From contig JANRKT010000066.1 of assembly GCA_033763355.1 (NCBI GenBank), positions 1-31,339 on the forward strand: a stretch of 31,339 nucleotides of DNA, read 5' to 3'. The position numbers and the translations under genes are program-made. This DNA comes from JANRKT01 sp033763355. Its GTDB lineage: Bacteria; Bacteroidota; Bacteroidia; Chitinophagales; Chitinophagaceae. Under the pieces are notes generated by a model that searched no databases, was not told where the DNA came from, and saw nothing but the letters and a program-made list of their open reading frames with translations. This document shows positions 16,954 through 25,883 of the stretch, one piece after another. Every line of letters begins with the position of its first letter. Within the stretch, counting starts at the first letter, position 1.

Positions 16954-17799
16954 GTGATCCACGCCTACAAAAAAAATGAAGCCCTTATCGCAGAAATGGA
17001 TTCATTACTGCATGATGAAGTGCATTTTCATCTCTGGTGGCTCGGGCAAAGCGGCTACATGCTGCAATGGAAAGGGCAAAGACTTTTAATTGATCCTTAT
17101 CTTTCTGATTCGCTCACAAAAAAATATGCAGACACAAATAAACCACATGTAAGGATGAGTGAACGCGTTGCTGATCCGGGATTACTGAAAAACATCAGCA
17201 TTGTTTCTTCCAGCCACAACCATACCGACCACCTTGATGCAGAAACTTTAATACCTGTTTTAAAAAACAATCCCGGCATAACATTCATCATCCCTGAAGC
17301 CAACAGGAAATTTGTGGCGGAAAGGGTAAAATGTGATGTCGATTTTCCCGCAGGACTGAATGACGGCAAGTCTTTAACCGTTGGCGATTTTACATATCAT
17401 GGCATCCCGGCAAAGCACAATGAAATTGAAAGGGATGAGAATGGTAATTGCAAATGCTTGGGTTATGTAATTACGTTCGGCCAATGGAAGATTTATCACA
17501 GCGGGGATACATTATGGTTTGATGGAATGGAGGAGTTGCTGCAGCCGTACCATATTGACCTTGCACTGCTCCCAATAAATGGCCATGAGCCTGCAAAAGG
17601 GGTTGCAGGAAACCTTGATTGCAAAGAAGCAGCACATCTGGCCAAAGTCATAGGGGCAAAGTGCGTTATTCCATGCCACTATGATATGTTTGCGTTTAAT
17701 ACAGCGGATGTAAATGAATTTGCAAAGCATGCAGTAACACTTAACCAGCATTACAGGGTTTTAAAACATGGTGAAAGATGGAGTAGCAGTTCCCTGTAG
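16954..17799 (+). CDS. UlaG-like metallo-beta-lactamase fold hydrolase
   Basis: 281 residues, GTG start at 16954 (an ATG lies in frame at 16996). The metal-binding motif SHNHTDHLD is present, followed by KHNEIE, a YHSGDTLW block whose Asp bridges the metals, and PCHYDMF. The WLGQSGYMLQWKGQRLLIDPYLSD N-terminal strand pair is typical of the UlaG group, whose founding member opens the lactone of L-ascorbate 6-phosphate. It is the last gene of the rightward cluster, 113 bp after the MetE-like gene and convergent with the nucleotide sugar operon only 37 bp away. I infer hydrolysis of a lactone or phosphoester in the same pathway; the exact substrate is unknown. Confidence 0.88.
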   Translation: MIHAYKKNEALIAEMDSLLHDEVHFHLWWLGQSGYMLQWKGQRLLIDPYLSDSLTKKYADTNKPHVRMSERVADPGLLKNISIVSSSHNHTDHLDAETLIPVLKNNPGITFIIPEANRKFVAERVKCDVDFPAGLNDGKSLTVGDFTYHGIPAKHNEIERDENGNCKCLGYVITFGQWKIYHSGDTLWFDGMEELLQPYHIDLALLPINGHEPAKGVAGNLDCKEAAHLAKVIGAKCVIPCHYDMFAFNTADVNEFAKHAVTLNQHYRVLKHGERWSSSSL

Positions 17800-17836
17800 A
17801 TATTCTATACGTTGAAGGAAAAATGCCGTAAACAAA

Positions 17837-18892
17837 TCACCTCTTCACATACTGGTCCTCATAATAGTGCTGATATGCCCCGGAAGTTACATGCTTAATC
17901 CATTCTTCGTTCTGCAAATACCAGTCAACTGTTTTTTCCAGTCCCTCTTCAAACTGCAGTGAAGGTGTCCATCCCAGTTCTTTATTAAGTTTGGATGCAT
18001 CTATGGCGTAGCGCAAATCATGGCCGGGCCTGTCTTTTACATAAGTAATAAGTTTTGCGCATGTGCCCTCCTGCCTGCCCAGCTTTTTATCCATGATTTT
18101 GCACAACAGCAATACAAGGTCAATATTCTTCCATTCATTAAATCCGCCTACATTGTATTTGTCCCCATGCCTTCCCTTGTGAAATATCGCATCAATGGCA
18201 CGGGCATGGTCTTCCACCCACAACCAGTCACGTATGTTCTCCCCTTTTCCGTAAACGGGAAGAGGTTTGTTGTTTTTAATGTTATTTATCATCAATGGGA
18301 TGAGCTTCTCGGGAAAATGATGTGACCCATAGTTATTGGAGCAATTGCTCATTACAACAGGCAAACCATAAGTGTGGTAATAAGCCATTACGAGATGATC
18401 GGAAGCCGCTTTTGAAGCCGAATAGGGTGAACGGGGGTCGTAGGCTGTTTCTTCTGTAAAAAAACCTTCTTCGCCAAGCGAACCATATACTTCATCAGTT
18501 GACACATGATAGAAAAGCTTTCCATCATATTGTCCGTTCCAGTGCTTGCGGCATGCGTTCAGCAAAACGGCCGTACCCAGTACATTCGTTCTTACAAAAG
18601 CAAGCGGGTCCATTATGGAGCGGTCCACATGGCTTTCGGCAGCAAGGTGGATCACTGAATCAATATGGTGCAATGAAAACAATTCATCAATAAAAGCTTC
18701 ATCTGTGATATCGCCTTTTACAAAACTGTAATTGGGAAGATGTTCGGTATCCCTGAGGTTTTCGAGGTTGCCCGCATAGGTAAGGTTATCCAGGTTAATG
18801 ATTTTATAACCCGTGTATCTTGTAACAAACAACCTTACAACATGCGAACCGATAAAACCGGCGCCGCCGGTTATTAAAATAATCCTGTTCAT
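17837..18892 (-). CDS. rfbB: dTDP-glucose 4,6-dehydratase
   Basis: 351 residues, extended SDR enzyme. GGAGFIGS near the N-terminus binds NAD, STDEVYGS carries the Thr, Asp and Glu of the dehydratase active site, and YSASKAASD is the YxxxK motif; NCSNNYG and RDWLWVEDH are family signatures. It converts dTDP-glucose to dTDP-4-keto-6-deoxyglucose, the entry to rhamnose and amino-deoxy sugars. It is the last gene of the five-gene leftward operon, 12 bp after the tviB-like gene. The rhamnose partners rfbA, rfbC and rfbD are not in the window, so they must be elsewhere, or the product feeds another sugar. Confidence 0.95.
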   Translation of the reverse strand: MNRIILITGGAGFIGSHVVRLFVTRYTGYKIINLDNLTYAGNLENLRDTEHLPNYSFVKGDITDEAFIDELFSLHHIDSVIHLAAESHVDRSIMDPLAFVRTNVLGTAVLLNACRKHWNGQYDGKLFYHVSTDEVYGSLGEEGFFTEETAYDPRSPYSASKAASDHLVMAYYHTYGLPVVMSNCSNNYGSHHFPEKLIPLMINNIKNNKPLPVYGKGENIRDWLWVEDHARAIDAIFHKGRHGDKYNVGGFNEWKNIDLVLLLCKIMDKKLGRQEGTCAKLITYVKDRPGHDLRYAIDASKLNKELGWTPSLQFEEGLEKTVDWYLQNEEWIKHVTSGAYQHYYEDQYVKR

Positions 18893-18904
18893 GCGGCGAA
18901 GATA

Positions 18905-20200
18905 TTACAAACTCCAGTAGCTGCGCTGGCTGATCTTTCCTTTGTAAATTCCTTTAAGGTCTGCAATCATTGCAGTAGGGCGGGTGATGGAGCAGTAATA
19001 GGCTTCATCAAGGCCCAGGTATTGCTGGTGGGGTATCGCAATTACCACGGCATCATAATTTTTATCACCGTTGTGGCTGAGGTGCAGCCCGTATTCTTCA
19101 TGTACTTCTTCAGGCTCAGCAAAAGGGTCTTCCACATCTACTTTAATATTGAAAGCCTGGATCTCTTTTACGGTATCAATGATTTTCGAATTTCGGATGT
19201 CGCTTACATTTTCTTTAAACGTTACACCCTTTACCAGCACTTTTGCATCGTTTACATCGGGGGCGTTGCGCCATACATGCATTATTATTTTACGGGCCAC
19301 ATTACGGGCCATGTTATCATTTATAAAACGTGAAGCGGAGATTACTTTTGCCTCATAGCCCAATGCTTCGGCTTTATGGGTGAGATAATAAGGATCAACA
19401 CCTATACAATGGCCGCCCACAAGGCCGGGTGAAAATTTTAAAAAATTCCATTTGGTGCCTGCAGCTTCCAGTACATCATACGTATTGATGTTCATCTTGT
19501 CAAAAATCATTGACAGTTCATTCATCAGTGCAATGTTCAGGTCCCGTTGCGTATTCTCAACAATTTTTGCCGCTTCTGCAACTTTTATGGTTGATGCCCT
19601 GTGCACCCCTGCATCCACCACCAGTTCATATACTTTGGCAATTTCTTCAAGAGATACTTCATCTGTTCCCGAAACAATTTTAATTACAGTGCGGAGTGTA
19701 TTCTTTTTATCTCCGGGATTGATGCGCTCAGGTGAATAACCCAGCTTAAAATCTGTTTTATTCTTTAAGCCTGAAAATTTTTCTATTACGGGCAGACAAT
19801 CTTCTTCTGTACAACCAGGGTACACCGTGGATTCAAAAATTACATAATCGCCTTTCTTTACCACTTTGCCGATGGTTTCGGATGCACCCAATACCGGTTT
19901 CAGGTCAGGCACATTGAATTTATCAACCGGTGTAGGAACAGCCACAATAAAAAATTTCGCTTCACGCAGTACATCAAGGCTGTTTGTAAACACAATGTCT
20001 TTATCAGCGAAATGTTCTGCCGGCACTTCCTTGCTGGGATCAATGCCGTTCTGCATCATTTCAACCCGCTTAGCATTGATATCAAATCCTATTACGGAAA
20101 TCCTTTTGGCAAATTCCAGCGCTATGGGCAGGCCCACATATCCTAAACCTATTACGGCAAGCTTTGCTTTTTTATCCAATAAATCCTGGTAAATACGCAT
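18905..20200 (-). CDS. tviB: Nucleotide sugar dehydrogenase, TviB/WbpA-type (UDP-N-acetylhexosamine)
   Basis: 431 residues. An N-terminal NAD domain with VIGLGYVGLPIALEFA, the central helix with EAAKIVENTQRDLNIALMNEL, the catalytic Cys in GGHCIGVDPYYLTH, and a C-terminal domain with KGVTFKENVSDIRNSK. The sequence is closer in these motifs to the TviB/VipA and WbpA enzymes, which oxidise UDP-GlcNAc or UDP-GalNAc to the uronic acid, than to UDP-glucose dehydrogenase, and a separate UDP-glucose dehydrogenase is present in the same operon. It lies 1 bp from the decarboxylase gene upstream. The choice between GlcNAc and GalNAc cannot be made from sequence. Confidence 0.9.
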   Translation of the reverse strand: MRIYQDLLDKKAKLAVIGLGYVGLPIALEFAKRISVIGFDINAKRVEMMQNGIDPSKEVPAEHFADKDIVFTNSLDVLREAKFFIVAVPTPVDKFNVPDLKPVLGASETIGKVVKKGDYVIFESTVYPGCTEEDCLPVIEKFSGLKNKTDFKLGYSPERINPGDKKNTLRTVIKIVSGTDEVSLEEIAKVYELVVDAGVHRASTIKVAEAAKIVENTQRDLNIALMNELSMIFDKMNINTYDVLEAAGTKWNFLKFSPGLVGGHCIGVDPYYLTHKAEALGYEAKVISASRFINDNMARNVARKIIMHVWRNAPDVNDAKVLVKGVTFKENVSDIRNSKIIDTVKEIQAFNIKVDVEDPFAEPEEVHEEYGLHLSHNGDKNYDAVVIAIPHQQYLGLDEAYYCSITRPTAMIADLKGIYKGKISQRSYWSL

Positions 20201-20201
20201 C

Positions 20202-21185
20202 TTACTTCAAGCTTTTAAATTCCTTGGGTTGCTTCGTTAATTCTTCTTTTGGCAATGATTTGAAATATTCGTAAGTGATCTTTAATCCTTCTGCACGGTT
20301 TACTTTAGGCTCCCACCCCAGTATTTCTTTTGCTTTTGTAATATCAGGTTTTCTTTGTTTGGGATCATCCAGCGGCAAAGGTTTATAAACAATCTTTTGT
20401 TTTGTTCCGGTAAGTTTAATGATCTCTTCGGCAAAATCCTTTAAAGAAATTTCGCTGGGGTTACCAATATTTACAGGATACACGTAATCGCTTTTCAGGA
20501 GGCGGTAAATACCTTCCACCAGGTCATCCACATAGCAAAAAGAGCGGGTCTGGCTGCCATCTCCAAAAACGGTAAGGTCTTCACCCCGCAATGCCTGGCC
20601 GATGAATGCCGGAAGTGCACGGCCATCATTCAACCGCATACGCGGGCCATATGTATTAAAAATGCGTACAATCCTTGTTTCCACGGCATGAAAAGTATGA
20701 TAGGCCATGGTCATGGACTCCATGAAACGTTTGGCCTCATCATAAACACCACGTGGCCCTACAGGGTTTACATTTCCCCAGTATTCCTCTTTCTGCGGGT
20801 GCACCATAGGGTCGCCATAAACTTCAGAAGTGGAAGCCACCAACATCCTTGCCCCTTTGGCCTTGGCCAAACCAAGGCAATTGTGCGTTCCAAGGGCGCC
20901 AACCTTTAAAGTTTGTATGGGAATTTTAAGGTAATCAATGGGACTTGCAGGCGAAGCAAAGTGCATAATGTAATCAATGTGGCCGGGCACATGAATAAAC
21001 TTGCTTACATCATGATGATAAAATTCAAACTGCTCTAATTTAAAGAGGTGTTCAATATTTCTCAGGTCGCCGGTAATAAGGTTATCCATTCCAATTACAT
21101 GGCAGCCTTCTTTTATAAAACGGTCGCAGAGGTGCGAACCCAGGAAACCGGCAGCGCCTGTTACGAGTACACGCTTTTTTTCCAT
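20202..21185 (-). CDS. uxs: UDP-glucuronate decarboxylase (UDP-xylose synthase)
   Basis: 327 residues, extended SDR. VTGAAGFLGSHLCDRFI for NAD, STSEVYGDP and RGVYDEAKRFMESM with the catalytic Tyr and Lys, plus RIFNTYGPRM, all typical of UXS enzymes. It decarboxylates UDP-glucuronate to UDP-xylose in the cytoplasm. The gene starts 3 bp after the UDP-glucose dehydrogenase stop, and that enzyme makes its substrate, so the two form a complete route from UDP-glucose to UDP-xylose. Assignment is strong; a bifunctional or epimerase variant is less likely. Confidence 0.95.
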   Translation of the reverse strand: MEKKRVLVTGAAGFLGSHLCDRFIKEGCHVIGMDNLITGDLRNIEHLFKLEQFEFYHHDVSKFIHVPGHIDYIMHFASPASPIDYLKIPIQTLKVGALGTHNCLGLAKAKGARMLVASTSEVYGDPMVHPQKEEYWGNVNPVGPRGVYDEAKRFMESMTMAYHTFHAVETRIVRIFNTYGPRMRLNDGRALPAFIGQALRGEDLTVFGDGSQTRSFCYVDDLVEGIYRLLKSDYVYPVNIGNPSEISLKDFAEEIIKLTGTKQKIVYKPLPLDDPKQRKPDITKAKEILGWEPKVNRAEGLKITYEYFKSLPKEELTKQPKEFKSLK

Positions 21186-21188
21186 GAA

Positions 21189-22508
21189 TTATCTTTTAGG
21201 AGCAGCCGGGGCACGGCCAATGCTTTCGTAATAAAATCCGAGGTCCTGTATAGCGGAAACATCAAACAAGTTCCTTCCGTCGAAAACCACTTTACTCTTC
21301 ATGCTCTTTACTATCTTGAGAAAATCAGGTGTGCGGAATTCGTTCCACTCCGTTGCAATAATAAGCGCATCTGCATCCTTCAGCGCTTCATATTGGCTTT
21401 CGGCGTAAACAACTTTGTCGCCAATCAGGCTCCTGACATTGTTCATGGCTTCAGGGTCATACACGGAGAATGTGGCCCCTTCTTCTGTTAAAGCATCAAT
21501 GATGTACAGGGCCGGCGCTTCACGTATGTCATCTGTATTGGGTTTAAAGGCAAGGCCCCACAATGCAAAATGCCTACCGCGTAATGTGCCGTTGTAATAA
21601 TTTTTTATTTTGGGAACGAGGTGCAGTTTCTGCCTTTCATTTACATCCATTACTGCATTCAATATCTGGAAATTGTAGTTAACTTCCTGTGAACTTTTTA
21701 CCAGCGCCTGCACATCTTTGGGGAAACAACTTCCGCCATAACCAATACCGGGGAATAAAAACCTTTTACCAATCCTTTCGTCGCTGCCAATACCGCGGCG
21801 TACCATGTCCACATCTGCGCCTAATCTTTCACACAACTGCGCCACTTCATTCATGAAAGAAATCTTGGTAGCAAGAAAAGAATTGGCCGCATATTTTGTA
21901 AGCTCTGCAGAACGCTCATCCATATAAATAATCGGGTTACCAGAGCGCACAAATGGGGCGTACAATTCACCCATTACCTTGCGTGCCCTTTCGGAGCTGG
22001 TACCGATAACTACCCGGTCGGGTTTCATAAAATCTTCAACCGCCACGCCTTCACGCAAAAACTCAGGGTTTGACACCACATCAAACTCGCCTGAATAGTT
22101 TTTTGCTACCGCAGCATGTACTTTTTCGGCCGTACCAACCGGCACGGTGCTTTTATCAACAATAACTTTATAATCTTTTAAAATTTTACCCAAGTGGTCG
22201 GCGACACCGAGGATGTATTTCAGGTCTGCTGATCCATCTTCTCCCGGCGGCGTGGGCAAGGCAAGAAAAACAATAGCGGCGCCTTTTATACCTTCTTCAA
22301 GGCTGGTGGTAAAATTCAGCCTCTCTTCTTTAAGGTTACGGAGAAATAACTTTTCCAGTCCGGGTTCATAAATAGTGATCTGCCCGTTGGAAAGCTTATC
22401 TACTTTCCGCTGGTCAATGTCAACACAGGTTACTTCGTTGCCGGTTTCAGCAAAACAGGTTCCGGTTACCAATCCAACATAGCCGGTACCAACTACAGCG
22501 ATTTTCAT
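21189..22508 (-). CDS. ugd: UDP-glucose 6-dehydrogenase
   Basis: 439 residues. MKIAVVGTGYVGLVTGTCFAE binds NAD, VDKSTVPVGTA and NPEFLREGVAVEDF follow, the catalytic Cys lies in YGGSCFPKDVQAL, and the C-terminal domain has LWGLAFKPNTDDIREAPA. It oxidises UDP-glucose twice to UDP-glucuronate, which the next gene decarboxylates. Normal length and complete. It lies 18 bp downstream of the aminotransferase gene, so the operon is continuous. UDP-glucuronate may also feed other surface glycans directly. Confidence 0.96.
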   Translation of the reverse strand: MKIAVVGTGYVGLVTGTCFAETGNEVTCVDIDQRKVDKLSNGQITIYEPGLEKLFLRNLKEERLNFTTSLEEGIKGAAIVFLALPTPPGEDGSADLKYILGVADHLGKILKDYKVIVDKSTVPVGTAEKVHAAVAKNYSGEFDVVSNPEFLREGVAVEDFMKPDRVVIGTSSERARKVMGELYAPFVRSGNPIIYMDERSAELTKYAANSFLATKISFMNEVAQLCERLGADVDMVRRGIGSDERIGKRFLFPGIGYGGSCFPKDVQALVKSSQEVNYNFQILNAVMDVNERQKLHLVPKIKNYYNGTLRGRHFALWGLAFKPNTDDIREAPALYIIDALTEEGATFSVYDPEAMNNVRSLIGDKVVYAESQYEALKDADALIIATEWNEFRTPDFLKIVKSMKSKVVFDGRNLFDVSAIQDLGFYYESIGRAPAAPKR

Positions 22509-22526
22509 TTCGTTTCTTTTTTGGGT

Positions 22527-23657
22527 TTATCGGTTAATAAATTCCAGCACTTTGGCTGTAATATATCCTAACTGTTCTTCATCCAGTTCAGTATGCATCG
22601 GTAAGGAAATTACCCTTTCTGTTAACCAATCGGTAACAGGAAGTTCATAGGAGGCGGCATTGTAAGCGGCAAACATTTTTTGCCTGTGTGCCGGTACGGG
22701 GTAATATATCATGGAAGGTATCCCTGCATCGGCCAGGTATTTATTCAGGCCATCCCTGTCCACATCTTCCAGTATAAGGGTATATTGGTGATAAACATGA
22801 TTACTGTAAGGGGCAATGTGGGGAATTGTAATTTGAGGGTGTTTTGCAAATGCGCTGTTATAAAAATCAGCGGCTTTTCTCCTTGCAGCAATGTACTCAT
22901 CCAGTTTGTTCAGCTTCACTTTTAAAACGGCTGCCTGCAACGTATCCAACCTTGAATTACAACCTACCATTTCATGGTAGTACCTCAGCTTTTGCCCATG
23001 ATTAGCAATCATTTTTAACCGTTCAGCTAACGCTTCATCGTTGGTAAATATTGCACCTCCATCCCCGTAACAGCCCAGATTTTTAGAAGGAAAGAAAGAT
23101 GTAGCCCCCACAGTACCAATCGTTCCGGCCTTCTTTTTCCGGCCGTCTTCAAAACTGTAGTCGCTGCCTATGGCCTGGGCGTTGTCTTCTATGATATATA
23201 AGTTGTACTTCTGGGCCAGGCGCATAATTTCTTCCATCGGTGCAACATGTCCGTAAAGGTGTACGGGCACAATGGCTTTTGTTCTTGTAGTAATTGCTTT
23301 TTCTATTGACCGGGGGTCAATGCAAAAAGTTTTGGGGTCAACCTCCACAAAAACGGGTGTTAACCTGAGCAGGGCCACCACTTCAGTGGTGGCGATGTAT
23401 GTAAATGAAGGAGTAATTACTTCATCTCCCGGTTTCAAATCAAGCGCCATCATGACTATCTGCAGGGCATCTGTGCCGTTGGCGCAGGGTATTACATGCT
23501 TTACCTTAAGGTATTGGGAGAGCTGCCCTGCAAAATCCTGAACAGGTTTGCCATTTATAAATGCAGAACTTTCCAGCACTTCCATTACAGCAGCGTCAAC
23601 TTCAGCTTTAATGCTGTGGTACTGCTGTTTTAAATCAACCATTTGTATCGGCCGCAT
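22527..23657 (-). CDS. DegT/DnrJ/EryC1/StrS aminotransferase, WbpE-like
   Basis: 376 residues from the ATG at 23657; the frame runs to a TTG at 23732, but the extra 25 residues overlap the promoter and lie outside the family. PLP-dependent fold-type I: CANGTDALQI cofactor loop, IIEDNAQAIGSDY with the Asp and Gln, and SFFPSKNLGCYGDGGAIF with the lysine that binds PLP. Motifs agree closely with WbpE-class enzymes that aminate UDP-3-keto-GlcNAc-uronate, but enzymes that aminate dTDP-keto-sugars share them. Both kinds of substrate could arise from this operon: the tviB-like product, after an oxidase not seen here, or the rfbB product. First gene of the operon. Confidence 0.9.
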   Translation of the reverse strand: MRPIQMVDLKQQYHSIKAEVDAAVMEVLESSAFINGKPVQDFAGQLSQYLKVKHVIPCANGTDALQIVMMALDLKPGDEVITPSFTYIATTEVVALLRLTPVFVEVDPKTFCIDPRSIEKAITTRTKAIVPVHLYGHVAPMEEIMRLAQKYNLYIIEDNAQAIGSDYSFEDGRKKKAGTIGTVGATSFFPSKNLGCYGDGGAIFTNDEALAERLKMIANHGQKLRYYHEMVGCNSRLDTLQAAVLKVKLNKLDEYIAARRKAADFYNSAFAKHPQITIPHIAPYSNHVYHQYTLILEDVDRDGLNKYLADAGIPSMIYYPVPAHRQKMFAAYNAASYELPVTDWLTERVISLPMHTELDEEQLGYITAKVLEFINR

Positions 23658-23678
23658 CAGAGGTTTTTTAAACGGGCA

Positions 23679-23686
23679 CAAAAATA
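23679..23686 (-). promoter_or_regulatory. -7 element of the nucleotide sugar operon promoter
   Basis: On the minus strand TATTTTTG matches TAnnTTTG exactly and lies 22 bases upstream of the ATG at 23657. The -33 region is T-rich (CTTT) but not a clear match. It supports the ATG at 23657 as the start. Confidence 0.5.
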
Positions 23687-23751
23687 ATAAAATATATACA
23701 GGGTAAAAGATAGATATTAGATTTGCAGCCAATTAATTATTTTATTACATC

Positions 23752-25011
23752 GTGGTAATTTTTTATAATTTTTTTATTGCCCTTTACCTGCTTGCCGCCA
23801 AGATACTTGCTTTGTGGAATGCCAAAGCTGCTTTGTGGGTAAACGGGAGAAAAAATATTTTCGGCAAACTGGATGCCGCCTGCTCAAAATACAGGGGCAA
23901 TATCATATGGATGCATTGCGCTTCGCTGGGCGAATTTGAACAGGGCCGCCCGGTTTTGGAAAGCCTGCGCAGGCAATACCCCCATTACAAAATCCTGCTC
24001 ACCTTCTTCTCCCCTTCAGGTTATGAAATAAGAAAGAATTACCCGGGGGCTGATTTTATTTTTTACCTGCCTTTGGATGGCCTTTCACGGTCTGCCAAAT
24101 TTGTTGAAACGGTTCAGCCTGCGCTGGCTATATTTATTAAATACGAATACTGGTACCATTACCTCCATGCCCTGAAAGAAAGAAAGATACCCGCCATTCT
24201 TGTTTCTGCTATTTTTCGGGAAAGCCAGCCTTTTTTTAAATGGTATGGGGTGTTTTGGAGAAAAATGCTGGGTTGTTACCAGCATTTATTCGTCCAGCAC
24301 CATGAGTCATCTGAACTTTTAAAAAGCATTGGCATAAGAGAAAATGTAACTGTATCCGGGGATACGCGGTTTGACAGGGTAATTGAAATTGCAGAAAAGT
24401 TTGAACCCATCCCATGGATTGAAGAATATTGCAAGGGGCGGCAGGTATTGGTTGCAGGCAGCACCTGGCAGGAAGATGAAGAAGAACTGGTGCATTATAC
24501 AAAGACCAACCCTGATAAACGTTTCATTATTGCGCCACATGAAATTGACGAAGGAAGGCTGAAAGAAATTAAAAAACTGTTTCCCCACTCAATACGGTTT
24601 TCGGAGTTGCAAAAAACAGGTTATACAGAACCGGGAACAGATAATGTATTGATCATTGACAATATTGGGATGCTGGCAAGGCTTTACAAATATGCTGACG
24701 TTACCTATGTTGGCGGCGGCTTTGGCGGGGATGGCATTCATAATATTCTTGAAGCCGCAGTGTATGGCAGGCCTGTTATATTCGGGCCGGAATATGAAAA
24801 GTTCCGGGAAGCGGTTGACCTTGTGGAATCAGGCGGGGCCATAACGGTTGAAAGCGCTGTTGAACTGGAAGAGATACTCGAACTGCTTTTTGATAATAAA
24901 GAAGAATTAAAAAACAGAAGTGATATTGCTGGTAACTATGTGCGTGACCAGGCGGGGGCTACAAAAAAAATCATTCATTACATTCAGGAAAAACGCCTTT
25001 TAACCAGTTGA
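23752..25011 (+). CDS. waaA: 3-deoxy-D-manno-octulosonic acid (Kdo) transferase
   Basis: 419 residues, GTG start at 23752. An N-terminal hydrophobic anchor (about residues 2-25), then the acceptor domain with the catalytic Glu in CASLGEFEQGRPV, KYEYWYHYL, and the C-terminal donor domain with VAGSTWQEDEE, APHEI and YVGGGFGGDGIHNILEAAVYGRPVIFG. It adds Kdo from CMP-Kdo to lipid A at the inner face of the inner membrane. Complete and of usual length. It is divergent from the nucleotide sugar operon and overlaps the tail of the leftward gene at 24984 by 28 bp. Confidence 0.95.
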   Translation: MVIFYNFFIALYLLAAKILALWNAKAALWVNGRKNIFGKLDAACSKYRGNIIWMHCASLGEFEQGRPVLESLRRQYPHYKILLTFFSPSGYEIRKNYPGADFIFYLPLDGLSRSAKFVETVQPALAIFIKYEYWYHYLHALKERKIPAILVSAIFRESQPFFKWYGVFWRKMLGCYQHLFVQHHESSELLKSIGIRENVTVSGDTRFDRVIEIAEKFEPIPWIEEYCKGRQVLVAGSTWQEDEEELVHYTKTNPDKRFIIAPHEIDEGRLKEIKKLFPHSIRFSELQKTGYTEPGTDNVLIIDNIGMLARLYKYADVTYVGGGFGGDGIHNILEAAVYGRPVIFGPEYEKFREAVDLVESGGAITVESAVELEEILELLFDNKEELKNRSDIAGNYVRDQAGATKKIIHYIQEKRLLTS

Positions 25012-25802
25012 AAGAATTGCTGCACCTGCGGGTTTTCATCCGTCCAGCCCAATTTTACTTTCAGCTCCCTTTCCATCCAGAACTCCGCTTCGGGATAAAT
25101 TGAAAACCCATTGATGGTTTTAATACAGCGCTCATACATCGCCTCATCGCCATTGAATAAGTCATTAATGAAGAGGTAGCGGTCGTTGATGCCGATGGCT
25201 TTTTTAAGGTCTTTAACGGGCACATCCTGCAGCTTTTCTGCCAGCTCTGTTTTCTGTTCCTTCAGCCTGTCGTTTAATGAGGACTGATCCTGTGAAATAA
25301 TTTCATGTACCTCTTTATTTATAATGGGTGCTGCTTCTCTTTTTACTTCTTTCTTTACTTCTTTTTGGGGTTCGGCAAATGTTTCCTTGGGAAGGTATGG
25401 CGCATGTGATTCATGGGGCTGTGCTGCAAGTGTGGGTATTTCCTCAAGCGGGTCGTAATTAAATTCAACAGGCTGCCTGCTCTTCATGCTCATCTGGTTT
25501 TTTAATTCAGCGCTCAGCCTCATTTGCTCCAGTTCTTCTTCAATTGCTTTTTCATCTACCTGCAAAATTTCTATGATTTTTTCTTCAGCGGGTGGCCCCT
25601 GTAAATGTTCAGCAGTGCCAAATTTTACCTGGTTTGGAAAAATAACTGCAATTTTCTTGGCAGAAGGCTGAGCGGAGTTGCCGTTCTTTAAATGGATCAG
25701 TTCATGCTGCAGCATCTGCAGCGTAAGCAACAATTGCTCAGTGCCTGCATTTTGCTGGTATTGCTCCTGCAACTTCCGCAGTAAAACACCAATTCTTTCC
25801 AT
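24984..25802 (-). CDS. Hypothetical protein with coiled coil and conserved C-terminal domain
   Basis: 272 residues, no signal peptide or membrane segment seen, so probably cytoplasmic. The N-terminal 40 residues form a Gln/Leu-rich helix. Residues 45-180 are charged and low in complexity, with KKEVKKEVKRE repeats. The last 85 residues look folded: DLKKAIGINDRYLFINDLF, then GDEAMYERCIKTINGF and EAEFWMERELKVKLGW. I recall similar C-terminal domains in unnamed Bacteroidota proteins, but know no function. Its 3-prime end overlaps waaA by 28 bp on the opposite strand, which is unusual in this window. Confidence 0.8.
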   Translation of the reverse strand: MERIGVLLRKLQEQYQQNAGTEQLLLTLQMLQHELIHLKNGNSAQPSAKKIAVIFPNQVKFGTAEHLQGPPAEEKIIEILQVDEKAIEEELEQMRLSAELKNQMSMKSRQPVEFNYDPLEEIPTLAAQPHESHAPYLPKETFAEPQKEVKKEVKREAAPIINKEVHEIISQDQSSLNDRLKEQKTELAEKLQDVPVKDLKKAIGINDRYLFINDLFNGDEAMYERCIKTINGFSIYPEAEFWMERELKVKLGWTDENPQVQQFFQLVKRRFS

Positions 25803-25883
25803 CTGATATGGTACTTTTGAAAAGTTTTTAGGAATCCGGAATCTTAAAGGTACAAACTGTTAAGCACAAATATTTCTTAATAA

